A stretch of DNA of 64,000 nt, taken from positions 37,209 through 101,208 of the forward strand of contig JAFXFN010000011.1 in assembly GCA_017520505.1 (NCBI GenBank), read 5' to 3'. Source of the stretch: Clostridia bacterium (lineage in GTDB: Bacteria; Bacillota; Clostridia; Oscillospirales; CAG-272). The translations under genes and the position numbers were made by a program. Below the pieces are notes generated by a model that saw only the letters and a program-made list of their open reading frames with translations, was not told the DNA's origin and ran no database searches. Below, one piece after another: positions 17,639 to 25,894 of this stretch. The stretch's first letter is position 1. Every line of letters starts with the position of its first letter.

Positions 17639-17760
17639 TTCTGCCCCCCTGCCACCCCCCGCAGTTGACGAAGTCAACTGATTGGCAACGGGGGCAGATA
17701 TTTCCTGCGGAAATATATTAAAAAATGCAGACTCAAATTTGAGCCTGCATTTTGATTTAT
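17639..17760. repeat. Nested-hairpin repeat, copy A (left of XRE/SLOG locus)
   Basis: A compact block of palindromes: outer arms tctgccccc (17640) and gggggcaga (17690), an inner stem GCAGTTGAC/GTCAACTG (17661-17680), an adjacent hairpin ATATTTCC/GGAAATAT (17698-17716), and a terminator-like stem around ACTCAAATTTGAG (17721-17755) with a T-rich 3' side. The same ordered elements recur in reverse orientation at 18724-18830. No ORF is carried. It probably also ends transcription of the aldehyde dehydrogenase and XRE genes, which converge here. Confidence 0.7.
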
Positions 17761-18074
17761 TATTTATCATTTAAACGCTCTGCCAAGCTTATGAGAACGT
17801 TTAAATTGTCTTCGGACATATTCTGTGTTAATTTGTACAATTTTTGAACGAGCTGAGGCTCGCCTACAGTATCATCAAAAAATTCTTTTGGTGTTACACC
17901 GAGGTATTCACAGATATAGAGAAATTCACTCATTGAAGGCATCGCACGACCTGAAGAAATGCTTTGTATATAACTTTTACTGTGTCCTAAATCCGTGCTC
18001 ATTCTGTATTCGGAAACATTCTTCTTTGTTCTTAAAATCGAAATACGCTCTCTTATAAACTGCAAATCCATCAT
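17760..18074 (-). CDS. XRE-family transcriptional regulator
   Basis: A 104-residue protein consisting of one Cro/C1-type helix-turn-helix (residues 5-60: FIRERISILRTKKNVSEYRM, then the recognition helix DLGHSKSYIQSISSGRAMPS) and a short helical tail likely used for dimerisation. ATG codons at 18074 and 18071 follow GAGGTG; a GTG further out overlaps that site. It is divergent from the SLOG-fold gene, with inverted repeats in the shared intergenic region, so it most likely represses itself and its neighbour. The pair sits between two inverted copies of a hairpin repeat. Confidence 0.85.
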   Translation of the reverse strand: MMDLQFIRERISILRTKKNVSEYRMSTDLGHSKSYIQSISSGRAMPSMSEFLYICEYLGVTPKEFFDDTVGEPQLVQKLYKLTQNMSEDNLNVLISLAERLNDK

Positions 18075-18111
18075 TAACACCTCGCTTTTTATTATTATAT
18101 AATAATTTCAG

Positions 18112-18159
18112 CGGTAATATTCACGATAAATTTACCGATTATATTCGATGAATACTAAT
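18112..18159. promoter_or_regulatory. Candidate operators between XRE and SLOG genes
   Basis: Two inverted repeats: CGGTAA (18112) with TTACCG (18132), and an imperfect palindrome ATTATATTC-gat-GAATACTAAT (18138-18159). The second overlaps the -35 position of a TATAAT box at 18168-18173 that would drive the SLOG gene. Both sites lie where an XRE dimer could repress both divergent genes. Operator function is inferred. Confidence 0.45.
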
Positions 18160-18221
18160 TATAGCGGTATAATTTTGACGTAATTTAAATTACTATGAGT
18201 ATTATGTCGAGGGTGTTTATT

Positions 18222-18707
18222 ATGATTGGTATTTTCACAGTTGCTTTTTTCGGGCACCGATATGTCGACGATATTATCGCATTGGAAAACTTGCTTGAAA
18301 AACAAATATATAAAATAATTAGTGAAAAGGAATATGTGGATTTTCTTGTAGGGAGAAACGGAGATTTTGACTTGTGTGCAGCTTCATCGGTGGTTCGTAT
18401 TCGCAAGAAATATCGAGATGATAATAGCTCTATTGTGCTTGTACTTCCGTATGCAACTGCGGAATATATAAAAAACGAGGAAGCATATCTTGACTACTAT
18501 ACCGATGTTGAAATTTCAGACAGTGCATCAAATGCTCATCCTAAATCCGCAATACAAATAAGAAATCGTGAAATGGTGGATCGTGCCGGTCTTATCATTT
18601 GCTACATAGATCATAAGTCAGGCGGTGCGTGGAAAACTGTTAAATATGCCATTGAACAGGGCAAAGATGTAATTAATCTTGCAGAGAGTTGTGAAGTTCA
18701 ATATTAA
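18222..18707 (+). CDS. SLOG-superfamily (DUF1273-like) Rossmann protein
   Basis: A 161-residue protein of the SLOG (DprA/LOG/YpsA-like) nucleotide-binding superfamily. The opening IGIFTVAFFGHRYVDD has the strand plus Gly-His-Arg motif; a central VGRNGDFDLCAASSVVRIRK gives the second Gly-rich loop, and the end NREMVDRAGLIICYIDHKSG followed by GGAWKTVKYA matches the third conserved block. The ATG at 18222 has GAGGGTG at good spacing; a longer reading starts nine codons earlier without one. SLOG proteins bind nucleotides or their derivatives and several act as sensors in stress or defence systems. Here its only partner is the divergent XRE regulator, so a self-contained sensor/repressor pair is possible. 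Confidence 0.75.
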   Translation: MIGIFTVAFFGHRYVDDIIALENLLEKQIYKIISEKEYVDFLVGRNGDFDLCAASSVVRIRKKYRDDNSSIVLVLPYATAEYIKNEEAYLDYYTDVEISDSASNAHPKSAIQIRNREMVDRAGLIICYIDHKSGGAWKTVKYAIEQGKDVINLAESCEVQY

Positions 18708-18723
18708 ATGGGTGAAATAAAAT

Positions 18724-18830
18724 ATAGACTCAAATTGAGATTTACGCAGGAAATCTGCATGCCCAATGCAGTTGACAAAGTCAACTGCGGTAGTTCGCTG
18801 TGAACAGCGAACTACAAGGGGGCAGGCGAG
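18724..18830. repeat. Nested-hairpin repeat, copy B (inverted relative to copy A)
   Basis: Contains the stem GCAGTTGAC-aaa-GTCAACTGC (18768-18788), an added 10-bp hairpin gtagttcgct/agcgaactac (18790-18815) absent from copy A, and the ggggcag edge (18819-18825). Read on the minus strand the order is ctgccccc, hairpin, gcagttgac stem, attgg, gcagatttcctgcg, aaat, caatttgag, which is the order of copy A on the plus strand. No ORF is carried. Confidence 0.7.
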
Positions 18831-18863
18831 GGCGCACTAAAGACAAAAGGAATAATAAAATAT

Positions 18864-18892
18864 CAAAGGCAGACTCATTGAGTCTGCCTTTG
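18864..18892. terminator. Terminator of clpX
   Basis: A 13-bp perfect stem (caaaggcagactc/gagtctgcctttg, loop att) sits six bases beyond the clpX stop and also faces the SLOG gene. T-runs are weak on both sides. Confidence 0.7.
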
Positions 18893-18897
18893 TGAAT

Positions 18898-20199
18898 TTA
18901 TTCACTTATTTTGTACTGTACGGATATATCAGCTTTTTTCTTGACGTAATCGCCCGTGACTGTAACCTTTTCAATCGTAGGATCAGAGGGAACCTTGTAC
19001 ATTATATCAAGCATAAGCTCTTCAACAATAGAACGAAGTCCTCTTGCGCCTGCCGATTTTTCAATGGCAAGGGCGGCAATTTCATCAACCGCTTCGTCTG
19101 TGAATTCAAGTGCAACACCGTCAAGCTCAAGCAGCTTTGTATACTGCTTTACAAGGGAGTTTTTAGGCTCCTTGAGTATTCTTGCAAGTGCCGTCTTGTC
19201 GAGGGCATCAAGGCAGGAGATTACGGGAAGTCTTCCCACAAGCTCAGGGATAAGACCGTATTTTACGATGTCGTGTGAGCATACACCGCTGTATATACCG
19301 TCACGCTTTTTCATCTCTGCGGTTATCTTTTCCGTGCCGAAGCCGACTGTCTGATTGCCTCGTCTTTGGTCGATTATCTTATCAAGTCCGTCGAATGCAC
19401 CGCCGCAGATAAACAGAATGTTTTCCGTGTTTATCTGAATAAATTCCTGATTCGGGTGCTTACGTCCGCCCTGCGGAGGAACGTTTGCCGTTGTGCCCTC
19501 AAGGATTTTGAGAAGTGCCTGCTGTACACCCTCACCCGAAACGTCTCTTGTTATCGAGCGGTTTTCACTTTTACGTGATATTTTATCTATCTCATCGATG
19601 TATATGATACCCTTTTCGGCACGCTCAACATCATAGTCAGCCGCCTGAATAAGACGTAAAAGGATATTTTCAACATCCTCGCCGACATATCCCGCTTCCG
19701 TCAGCGTTGTCGCATCTGCGATTGCAAACGGTACACGCATCGTTTTTGCAAGTGTCTGCGCAATATATGTTTTACCGACACCCGTAGGGCCTAAAAGCAA
19801 CACGTTGCTTTTTTGTATCTCAACGTCGGGCTTTTCCTGTTCTTTTTTCTTGTTCCTTTTTCCTTTGCCCGTGCCTTTTCTTTCCTCAATGGTAAGTATA
19901 CGCTTGTAGTGGTTGTAAACCGCAACGGAAAGCGTCTTTTTGGCATACGCCTGACCTATAACGTACTCGTCAAGGGCGGCGTGTATTTCCTGAGGCTTCG
20001 GAAGGTTTGCAAAAGTAAGCTTATCTTCGTCTTTGTCCTGAATATCGTGCTCGAACTGCTCGTCGAGTATTGAAGAGCAGATGTCAACGCAAAGCTCGCA
20101 AATGCAAGCGCCCGAGGGGGCGGGGATTATCAGAACGTCGTCCGATTCACCCCTGCCGCAAAAGGAACATTTAAGTTCGGTATTATTTTTGTTAGCCAT
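18898..20199 (-). CDS. clpX: ATP-dependent Clp protease ATP-binding subunit ClpX
   Basis: A 433-residue AAA+ unfoldase. The N-terminal zinc-binding domain has Cys11, Cys14, Cys34 and Cys37. Walker A is [18 protein letters not shown], Walker B is [11 protein letters not shown], and [20 protein letters not shown] and [17 protein letters not shown] are the sensor and arginine-finger regions. The IGF-type loop that docks on ClpP is replaced in this lineage by [13 protein letters not shown], where GFG is the loop tip. It unfolds tagged proteins and feeds them to ClpP. It follows clpP by eight bases in a tig-clpP-clpX operon, the usual Firmicute order. Confidence 0.97.
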   Translation of the reverse strand: MANKNNTELKCSFCGRGESDDVLIIPAPSGACICELCVDICSSILDEQFEHDIQDKDEDKLTFANLPKPQEIHAALDEYVIGQAYAKKTLSVAVYNHYKRILTIEERKGTGKGKRNKKKEQEKPDVEIQKSNVLLLGPTGVGKTYIAQTLAKTMRVPFAIADATTLTEAGYVGEDVENILLRLIQAADYDVERAEKGIIYIDEIDKISRKSENRSITRDVSGEGVQQALLKILEGTTANVPPQGGRKHPNQEFIQINTENILFICGGAFDGLDKIIDQRRGNQTVGFGTEKITAEMKKRDGIYSGVCSHDIVKYGLIPELVGRLPVISCLDALDKTALARILKEPKNSLVKQYTKLLELDGVALEFTDEAVDEIAALAIEKSAGARGLRSIVEELMLDIMYKVPSDPTIEKVTVTGDYVKKKADISVQYKISE

Positions 20200-20207
20200 A
20201 TCCTTAA

Positions 20208-20807
20208 TTATTTCTTGGTTATTATTTCATCGATGAGTCCGTATGCCTTGGCTTCTTCAGCTGTCATATAATTGTCACGGTCTGTATCGATACAAATCTG
20301 CTCATACGACTTGCCGGTGTTTTCTGCAAGTATACGGTTCATCTTTTCTTTTGTGCGGAGAAGGTGGTCTGTGTGTATCTTTATGTCAGATGCCTGACCG
20401 CTTAAACCGCCGCCGCCTATCAAAGGCTGATGTATCATTATTTCGCTGTTGGGCAGGGCAAAGCGCTTACCCTTTGCACCTGCTGAAAGGAGAAACGAGC
20501 CCATGCTTGCCGCCATACCTATACAGATCGTTGAAACGTCGCACTTGATGTAATTCATCGTGTCGTATATTGCCATTCCGTCTGTGATGGAGCCGCCGGG
20601 TGAATTGATGTAAAAGTAAATATCACGGTCGGGATCAACTGCTTCAAGATAAAGCATCTGAGCAACTATAACAGCGGACGTTGCGTGGTTGACATCCTGC
20701 GTAAGCATTATTATTCTGTCGTTCAAAAGACGTGAGAAAATGTCGTATGAACGCTCGCCTCTGCCCGTTTGCTCAATGACGTACGGTATGGTTATGGAGT
20801 TGTGCAT
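20208..20807 (-). CDS. clpP: ATP-dependent Clp protease proteolytic subunit ClpP
   Basis: A 199-residue serine peptidase with catalytic Ser101 in [16 protein letters not shown], His126 in [12 protein letters not shown], and the Asp of the [19 protein letters not shown] segment near residue 176. The length and N-terminal axial loop ([20 protein letters not shown]) are standard. Fourteen subunits form the chamber used by ClpX and other Clp ATPases. It lies between tig and clpX with short gaps, so the three should be made from one transcript. Confidence 0.97.
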   Translation of the reverse strand: MHNSITIPYVIEQTGRGERSYDIFSRLLNDRIIMLTQDVNHATSAVIVAQMLYLEAVDPDRDIYFYINSPGGSITDGMAIYDTMNYIKCDVSTICIGMAASMGSFLLSAGAKGKRFALPNSEIMIHQPLIGGGGLSGQASDIKIHTDHLLRTKEKMNRILAENTGKSYEQICIDTDRDNYMTAEEAKAYGLIDEIITKK

Positions 20808-20820
20808 AAAAGTCCCTTTC

Positions 20821-22116
20821 TTACTCGGTTATTGTTTTTTCTGTGATAACTGCCTTTTCTCTCAGCATGTCAAGAGCCTTCTTGAGTGTGAGATGATAGA
20901 ATACGTCTTCCTTAAGAAGCTGTTCCTTGATCTTTGCTGCTTCAAGACCTGAAGATTCTGCAAGTGAAGCGTATTCAGCCTCAACCTCTTCATCTGTTAC
21001 TGTGATCTTTTCAAGCTCTGCAATCTTTTCAAGCGCAAGTCTTGTCTTTACCTGACGCTCGGACTGAGGTCTTGCCTGCTCCTTGAGGTCATCTATAGTT
21101 GTACCTGTGTACTGCATATAGATGTCAAGGTTCATACCCTGCTGCATAAGACGTGTTTCGAAGTTGCGAAGCTCGCTGAATATTTCGTTTTCGATCATTA
21201 CAGCGGGAACTTCAACTGTTGTTTTTGTAAGAAGCGCATCAACGAGCTTTTCTTCAAGCATATTGTTTGCAATGTTGTTGCTTCTTTCTGTGAGTTTAGC
21301 CTTAACGTCTGCTTTGTATTCATCAAGTGTGTCAAATTCGGAAACGTCCTTTGCAAATTCGTCATCAAGCTCGGGAAGCTCTTCGAATTCGATCTTGTGA
21401 AGCTTACAAGCAAAAACTGCTGCCTTGCCCTTGAGGTCTTCAGCGTGGTAATCCTCGGGGAATGTTACGTTCACATCAAATGCATCGTCAACGTTGTGTC
21501 CCTCGATCTGTGCTTCAAATCCGGGGATAAAGCTGCCTGAACCGAGCTTGAGCTTGTGTCCTTCGTCCTTGCCGCCTGCAAATTCAACACCGTCGATAGA
21601 ACCGCAGTAGTCGATAGTAACTGTGTCGCCGTTCTGTGCGGCTCTGTCAGTAACCTCAACCATACGTGCATTTGCACGGCGGCGGCGTTCGATCTCAGCG
21701 TTAACATCTTCGTCCTTGACGGGTGTTATTGTCTTTTCAAGCTCAAAGCCGAAGTAATCAGCAACAGCTACCTCAGGCTTAACATAGAACTTTGCCTTGA
21801 CTGTGATCTCTTCGCCCTCGAAAGAACCGAAATCAAATTCGGGCTGGCTGATGGGCTCAAGACCGGATTCCTTGACTGCTTCCTCGTATACTTCGGGAAG
21901 AATTTCGTTAAGTGCATCGTTGTAGAAGAAATCGGAGCCGTACATCTTTTCGATAACGGACTTGGGAGCTTTACCCTTGCGGAAGCCGGGGACAGCAATT
22001 GAACCAACCTTCTTCTTGTATGCTTTTGCCACAGCGGCATCAAAATTTGCCTTCTCTATGGAAATTTCCAACTCACGTACGTTTATTTCGGGAGTTGATA
22101 CGTTTTTCAGACTCAT
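20821..22116 (-). CDS. tig: Trigger factor (ribosome-bound chaperone/PPIase)
   Basis: A 431-residue trigger factor. The N-terminal ribosome-binding domain includes the signature [17 protein letters not shown] (about residues 42-58). The FKBP-type peptidyl-prolyl isomerase domain covers about residues 150-240 ([20 protein letters not shown] ... [20 protein letters not shown]), and the helical C-terminal arms fill the rest. It catches nascent chains at the tunnel exit. First gene of the tig-clpP-clpX operon, with GGAGGA before the ATG and a strong promoter upstream. Confidence 0.97.
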   Translation of the reverse strand: MSLKNVSTPEINVRELEISIEKANFDAAVAKAYKKKVGSIAVPGFRKGKAPKSVIEKMYGSDFFYNDALNEILPEVYEEAVKESGLEPISQPEFDFGSFEGEEITVKAKFYVKPEVAVADYFGFELEKTITPVKDEDVNAEIERRRRANARMVEVTDRAAQNGDTVTIDYCGSIDGVEFAGGKDEGHKLKLGSGSFIPGFEAQIEGHNVDDAFDVNVTFPEDYHAEDLKGKAAVFACKLHKIEFEELPELDDEFAKDVSEFDTLDEYKADVKAKLTERSNNIANNMLEEKLVDALLTKTTVEVPAVMIENEIFSELRNFETRLMQQGMNLDIYMQYTGTTIDDLKEQARPQSERQVKTRLALEKIAELEKITVTDEEVEAEYASLAESSGLEAAKIKEQLLKEDVFYHLTLKKALDMLREKAVITEKTITE

Positions 22117-22152
22117 TTTTTAGTCCTCCGTTAATTTAATATATAATACACC

Positions 22153-22180
22153 ATTATACACGCATAAAAAATAAAGTCAA
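22153..22180 (-). promoter_or_regulatory. Sigma-A promoter of the tig-clpP-clpX operon
   Basis: On the minus strand TTGACT, a 16-base spacer and TATAAT. The predicted start is about 30 bases upstream of the tig ATG. No CtsR or CIRCE-like repeat was recognised nearby. Confidence 0.8.
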
Positions 22181-22196
22181 CAGAAATTTAAAAATT

Positions 22197-22907
22197 TTAA
22201 TAAATTATTTTATATGGCTTAAAATTCAAGTGGTCTGCCGATACCATTTTATACGTAATTCCGTTATGTACTATATCGGGAATGCTTCTGTGAATACCGT
22301 GTATGTGACCGTAGAAGCAAAGCTTTACACCGAAATCGGAAAGAGTTTTTGTTATTTCCTCGCACAGATACGTGCCGTACACGGGCGGAAAGTGCAAAAC
22401 TGCCACTATCGGTTTGTCGGGTGAGAGCCGTCGCCCTTCTTCAAGACTTGCACGCAGACGCATATTTTCACGGTTTACAATTTTTTTGTTGTCGGCGTTT
22501 GATTCGGGAATGGTTTTCTCGTCTGTATACCAGCCTCGTGAGCCGCACAGAATAAAATCACCCATATCGTACGCATTATTGCGCAAAACAGAAAATTCAA
22601 GGCTGTTTTCTTCAAAAAATGTGTTCATTTTCTTGACCGTATTCCACCAGAAATCGTGATTGCCTTCAAGAAGAATTTTTTTGCCGGGAAGGTTGTTCAG
22701 AAATTCAAGGTCGGGAAGTGCTGTATCAAATTCCATTCCCCAGGAGGTGTCGCCTGCAAGTATGACGGTGTCGTTTTCGGTAACACACTCAAGCCAATTT
22801 TGTTTTATTTTTTCTGTATAATCAGCCCATCTTCCGCCGAAAACCTCCATTGTTTTCGATTTGTCGCCAAAGGGAAGATGAAGATCTGCTATAACGAATA
22901 CTGACAT
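22197..22907 (-). CDS. Calcineurin-like metallophosphoesterase
   Basis: A 236-residue metallophosphoesterase with all dimetal motifs: DLHLPFG (Asp-x-His), VILAGDTSWG (Gly-Asp), LLEGNHDFWW (Gly-Asn-His-Asp), AVLHFPP and CFYGHIHGIH (Gly-His-x-His). There is no signal peptide. It belongs to a family of single-domain cytosolic phosphoesterases whose substrates are unknown. It stands alone between the tig operon and the divergent DUF1540 gene. Confidence 0.9.
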   Translation of the reverse strand: MSVFVIADLHLPFGDKSKTMEVFGGRWADYTEKIKQNWLECVTENDTVILAGDTSWGMEFDTALPDLEFLNNLPGKKILLEGNHDFWWNTVKKMNTFFEENSLEFSVLRNNAYDMGDFILCGSRGWYTDEKTIPESNADNKKIVNRENMRLRASLEEGRRLSPDKPIVAVLHFPPVYGTYLCEEITKTLSDFGVKLCFYGHIHGIHRSIPDIVHNGITYKMVSADHLNFKPYKIIY

Positions 22908-22982
22908 ATATACCTCTTAACTGCGTATAAAAACGGTCATATCTGCAAATACTTTCTTCAGAAATCAGAAAGGAGAACAGAT

Positions 22983-23162
22983 ATGGAAACAAAAGATAAG
23001 TGCCATAAGCATATAAAGGGCATCGGATGCGATGTTAAAAATTGCGTATATCACGACGGCGAATGTTACTGCACAGCGTGCAAGGTGTCAATAGGTCCTT
23101 CCTATGCCAAATCTTCAAGCGAAACTGCCTGCGCAACATTCAAGGAAAAGTCACTCAGCTGA
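22983..23162 (+). CDS. DUF1540 small Cys-rich protein
   Basis: A 59-residue protein found by direct translation; AAAGGAGA precedes the ATG at good spacing. Seven or eight Cys are arranged as KCHKHIKGIGCDVKNCVYHD, then ECYCTACKVSIGPS and ETACATFKEK. This is the DUF1540 signature (Cys, Val-x-Asn-Cys-x-Tyr, Cys-x-Ala, then Thr-x-Cys-x-x-Phe), a short metal-binding-like domain common in Clostridia, often as spore or stress proteins. Its last 12 bases overlap the end of the convergent murC gene. Function is unknown. Confidence 0.85.
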   Translation: METKDKCHKHIKGIGCDVKNCVYHDGECYCTACKVSIGPSYAKSSSETACATFKEKSLS

Positions 23163-24551
23163 TGAAAGAATATCGATGATCTTGTTAACGTCGCCTGCTC
23201 CCATAATGATAACGGTATCGTCGGGGGCGGCGATGCTTTTTATATATTCAGCCGTTTTTTCAAATCCGCCGACGTATTTGCCCTTTGGAATTTTACCTGC
23301 AAGAAGCTCTGCTGACATACCGAGCGTGTCTGTTTCACGTGCAGGGTAAATATCTGCAATTACAGCCTCGTCACAATTTTCAAGGGATGATGCAAAATCG
23401 TCAAGAAGAGCCGCTGTTCTTGAATACGTGTGCGGCTGGAAAACGACGGTAAGCTTGCCCTTGCATATTTTGCGTGCGGCAGAAAGTGTTGCGGTGATTT
23501 CGGTCGGGTGGTGCGCATAATCATCGTATATTTCCGCACCGTTAAGGCTCATTCTGTATTCAAATCGGCGTTTGATCCCTGCAAAAGAGTGTGCCGATGA
23601 TGCGAAAGCCTCGCCGTCGGTTATACCGCAAGCCAAGGCAACGCCTGCGCTTGCAAGTGTATTGTACACATTGTGCATACCGAACACGGAAAGCTTAACA
23701 TGCGCAAAAAATTTCTTGTCGAATATTATGTCGAATTCTGGTCTTCCGTTTGTAAACGTTATGTTCTCGGCGATAATTCGAGCATTTTTATTTTCTATAC
23801 CGTATGAATAAAGCTCTCCGCAGTATCCGTCTGATGCAAGAACAGCACCTTCGGAATCGAAATTCACGCAAGCCGCACCGCCGCGTGCGTGGTCAAGATA
23901 CTTTTTGAATGATGCGATATAAGCGTCAAAATCCTTGAAATAATCCGCATGGTCATATTCGGCGTTGAGAATTACGGCAATGGAAGGGAAGAACGAAAGG
24001 AAAGAATCCTTGTATTCACAAGCCTCAAATACGATGGCATCGCCCTTGCCTATATAATATTGTGAATTTATGCCGGTGATGACAGCACCGTTCATAACAG
24101 ACGGATCCTTGCCGTTTTCTTTAAGAATATTGTACATCATAGCCGTTGCGGTGCTCTTGCCGTGAGTGCCTGCAACACCTATCGAAGTGCCGTATTCGGA
24201 AATGATATATCCGAGAAAGTCAGAACGATATATCATATTAAGATTATGCGTTGCAGCGTATGAATATTCAGCGTTGTCAGCCCCTATCGCCGCATTATAC
24301 ACAACCACGGAAAAATCGGTTATATTTTTGACAGCGTGACCTTCCTGAATTTTTATGCCTGAAGAAGAAAGCATATCGGTCGTGTCTGACAATGTTCTGT
24401 CAGAGCCACCAACCTTTAACCCGCTTTTTTTTGATATTATGGCAAGCGAAGACATTGAAATGCCTCCTATACCTATAAAATATACGTTTTTTTCACGTTT
24501 TAATATCTCCCTTATCTCCTTGGGAGAGTAATGCTTGATTCCATTATTCAT
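23151..24551 (-). CDS. murC: UDP-N-acetylmuramate--L-alanine ligase
   Basis: A 466-residue Mur ligase. The N-terminal Rossmann domain opens NVYFIGIGGISMSSLAII and binds UDP-MurNAc; the ATP loop is IGVAGTHGKSTATAMMYNIL (about residue 120); EACEYKDSFL and NAEYDHADYF carry the metal and substrate contacts; the C-terminal domain begins IYDDYAHHPTEITATL. It adds L-alanine to UDP-MurNAc, the first step of the peptidoglycan stem. It is monocistronic here, divergent from spoVG. Confidence 0.96.
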   Translation of the reverse strand: MNNGIKHYSPKEIREILKREKNVYFIGIGGISMSSLAIISKKSGLKVGGSDRTLSDTTDMLSSSGIKIQEGHAVKNITDFSVVVYNAAIGADNAEYSYAATHNLNMIYRSDFLGYIISEYGTSIGVAGTHGKSTATAMMYNILKENGKDPSVMNGAVITGINSQYYIGKGDAIVFEACEYKDSFLSFFPSIAVILNAEYDHADYFKDFDAYIASFKKYLDHARGGAACVNFDSEGAVLASDGYCGELYSYGIENKNARIIAENITFTNGRPEFDIIFDKKFFAHVKLSVFGMHNVYNTLASAGVALACGITDGEAFASSAHSFAGIKRRFEYRMSLNGAEIYDDYAHHPTEITATLSAARKICKGKLTVVFQPHTYSRTAALLDDFASSLENCDEAVIADIYPARETDTLGMSAELLAGKIPKGKYVGGFEKTAEYIKSIAAPDDTVIIMGAGDVNKIIDILSSAE

Positions 24552-24662
24552 ACAAAAACCCCGTAAAACTTAAAAATAAAAAATCACACGACAGTGTGCG
24601 GTATATTTAAAGTGACAAAAAATGTGAAAAAGCGCCATTATACACATTTGGTTATTATTTTT

Positions 24663-24691
24663 TTTACAAAATGCTACAATTGTTTTAAAGT
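24663..24691 (+). promoter_or_regulatory. Possible sigma-A promoter upstream of spoVG
   Basis: TTTACA, a 17-base spacer and TAAAGT lie about 100 bases upstream of spoVG. In Bacillus spoVG uses sigma-H; no clear sigma-H boxes were recognised, so the assignment is tentative. Confidence 0.35.
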
Positions 24692-24787
24692 GTAATACAT
24701 ATAATTAGGTTACAATTAACTTACAGATAAGGTGGCTGCAATGCATAAATATACACCGCTAATCACGAGAGAGAGGAAACACTACCA

Positions 24788-25072
24788 ATGGATATCTCAG
24801 ATATCAAAATCAGAAAAATTTTTGAAGACGGTCCTATGAAAGCGATCGTATCCGTCACGTTTGACAATCAGCTTGCTGTACACGATATTAAGGTGATTGA
24901 TGCAGGCGGAAAGAAGTTCATCGTGATGCCCAGCAGAAAAAATCCCGACAATACATTCCGTGATATCGTTCATCCCATCAACTCAGATTTTCGCAAGAGA
25001 ATAGAGGATGCGGTTCTTGAAACATACGATGCACAGAAAGAGACTTATCTTATTGAGAACGCAGAAGTCTAA
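24788..25072 (+). CDS. spoVG: Septation/sporulation regulator SpoVG
   Basis: A 94-residue SpoVG protein: DISDIKIRKIFEDGPMKAI, VTFDNQLAVHDIKVID and FIVMPSRKNPDNTFRDIVHP are the conserved beta-strand core, followed by the C-terminal helix RIEDAVLETYD. SpoVG binds DNA and RNA and influences septation, sporulation entry and virulence genes in Firmicutes. GAGAGAGGAAAC upstream gives the ribosome site. Transcribed alone, with a strong terminator 20 bases after the stop. Confidence 0.97.
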   Translation: MDISDIKIRKIFEDGPMKAIVSVTFDNQLAVHDIKVIDAGGKKFIVMPSRKNPDNTFRDIVHPINSDFRKRIEDAVLETYDAQKETYLIENAEV

Positions 25073-25092
25073 TTAAACGGATTTTGATTTTT

Positions 25093-25132
25093 CTAACCTC
25101 ATAACCGAAACGGTTATGAGGTTAGTTTTGTT
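25093..25132. terminator. Terminator between convergent spoVG and glycosyltransferase genes
   Basis: A 15-bp perfect stem (ctaacctcataaccg and complement, loop aaa) followed by TTTTGTTTTATTT. Confidence 0.9.
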
Positions 25133-25882
25133 TTATTTCTTTTTATTCTTTTCCTTGACTCTGCGCTTGATACGCATAAGATCTCCGAGCATTTTGAATG
25201 TGTCGGACACGACGTTTATTTTTGATTCTCTGTGATTGATTATTTTAACGGGAATCTCATCCATTTTCATTCCCTTTGATTTTGCGGTGAGAAGTACCTC
25301 AAAGTCGAATGCAAAGCCGTCTGTTTCACATTCGGAGAATATTTTCTTTGCATCCTCTGTACGGAAGCCCTTCATACCGCACTGTGAATCGGAAAGCTTG
25401 AAGCCTGCTGTTATACATAATACTTTTATGTATATTTTAGATGCAAGCTTACGTATGAATGTATATCCCTCATATCCGTCCTTTGTGAGATTGCGTGAGC
25501 CTACAACGACAGATGTTCTTTGCTGTCCGTTTTTGACCTTTTCGTTGTCATTTGCGAAAAAGTCATAAACATTCTTTATTACATCTACTCCGTATGCTAT
25601 ATCGCAGTCAGTAAACATTGCGATGTCGCTTTCTGCGGCAAGCATACCGGTTCTTACGGCGTAGCCCTTGCCTTTGTTCTGCTCGTAACGTACAAGACGA
25701 ACACCCTTTAATTTGCCTTCGGCAGCCTTTACAGCATCAGAACAACCGTCCTTGGAGCCGTCATCGACAAATATAAGCTCAAAATCCTCAAATGTTTTTT
25801 CCATATAAGTCTGGAACTGCTTCAATGAATCCTCAATAATAGATGATTCGTTGTACATAGGTATTATAACAGATATTTTCAT
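25133..25882 (-). CDS. Family 2 glycosyltransferase (dolichyl-phosphate-mannose-synthase-like)
   Basis: A 249-residue GT2 enzyme. Motifs: KISVIIPMYNESSIIEDSL at the N-terminus, ELIFVDDGSKDGCSDAV for the first Asp pair, FTDCDIAYGV for the DxD metal site, and FEVLLTAKSKGMKMDEIPVK late in the fold. It lacks the C-terminal membrane helices of GtrB, so it resembles the compact DPM1 type that charges a polyprenyl phosphate with a sugar. I start at the ATG at 25882 (AAGGA nine bases upstream). Downstream partner of the sortase gene, so a role in cell-surface glycan or protein decoration is plausible but unproven. Confidence 0.85.
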   Translation of the reverse strand: MKISVIIPMYNESSIIEDSLKQFQTYMEKTFEDFELIFVDDGSKDGCSDAVKAAEGKLKGVRLVRYEQNKGKGYAVRTGMLAAESDIAMFTDCDIAYGVDVIKNVYDFFANDNEKVKNGQQRTSVVVGSRNLTKDGYEGYTFIRKLASKIYIKVLCITAGFKLSDSQCGMKGFRTEDAKKIFSECETDGFAFDFEVLLTAKSKGMKMDEIPVKIINHRESKINVVSDTFKMLGDLMRIKRRVKEKNKKK

Positions 25883-25894
25883 ATTCAAATGTCC

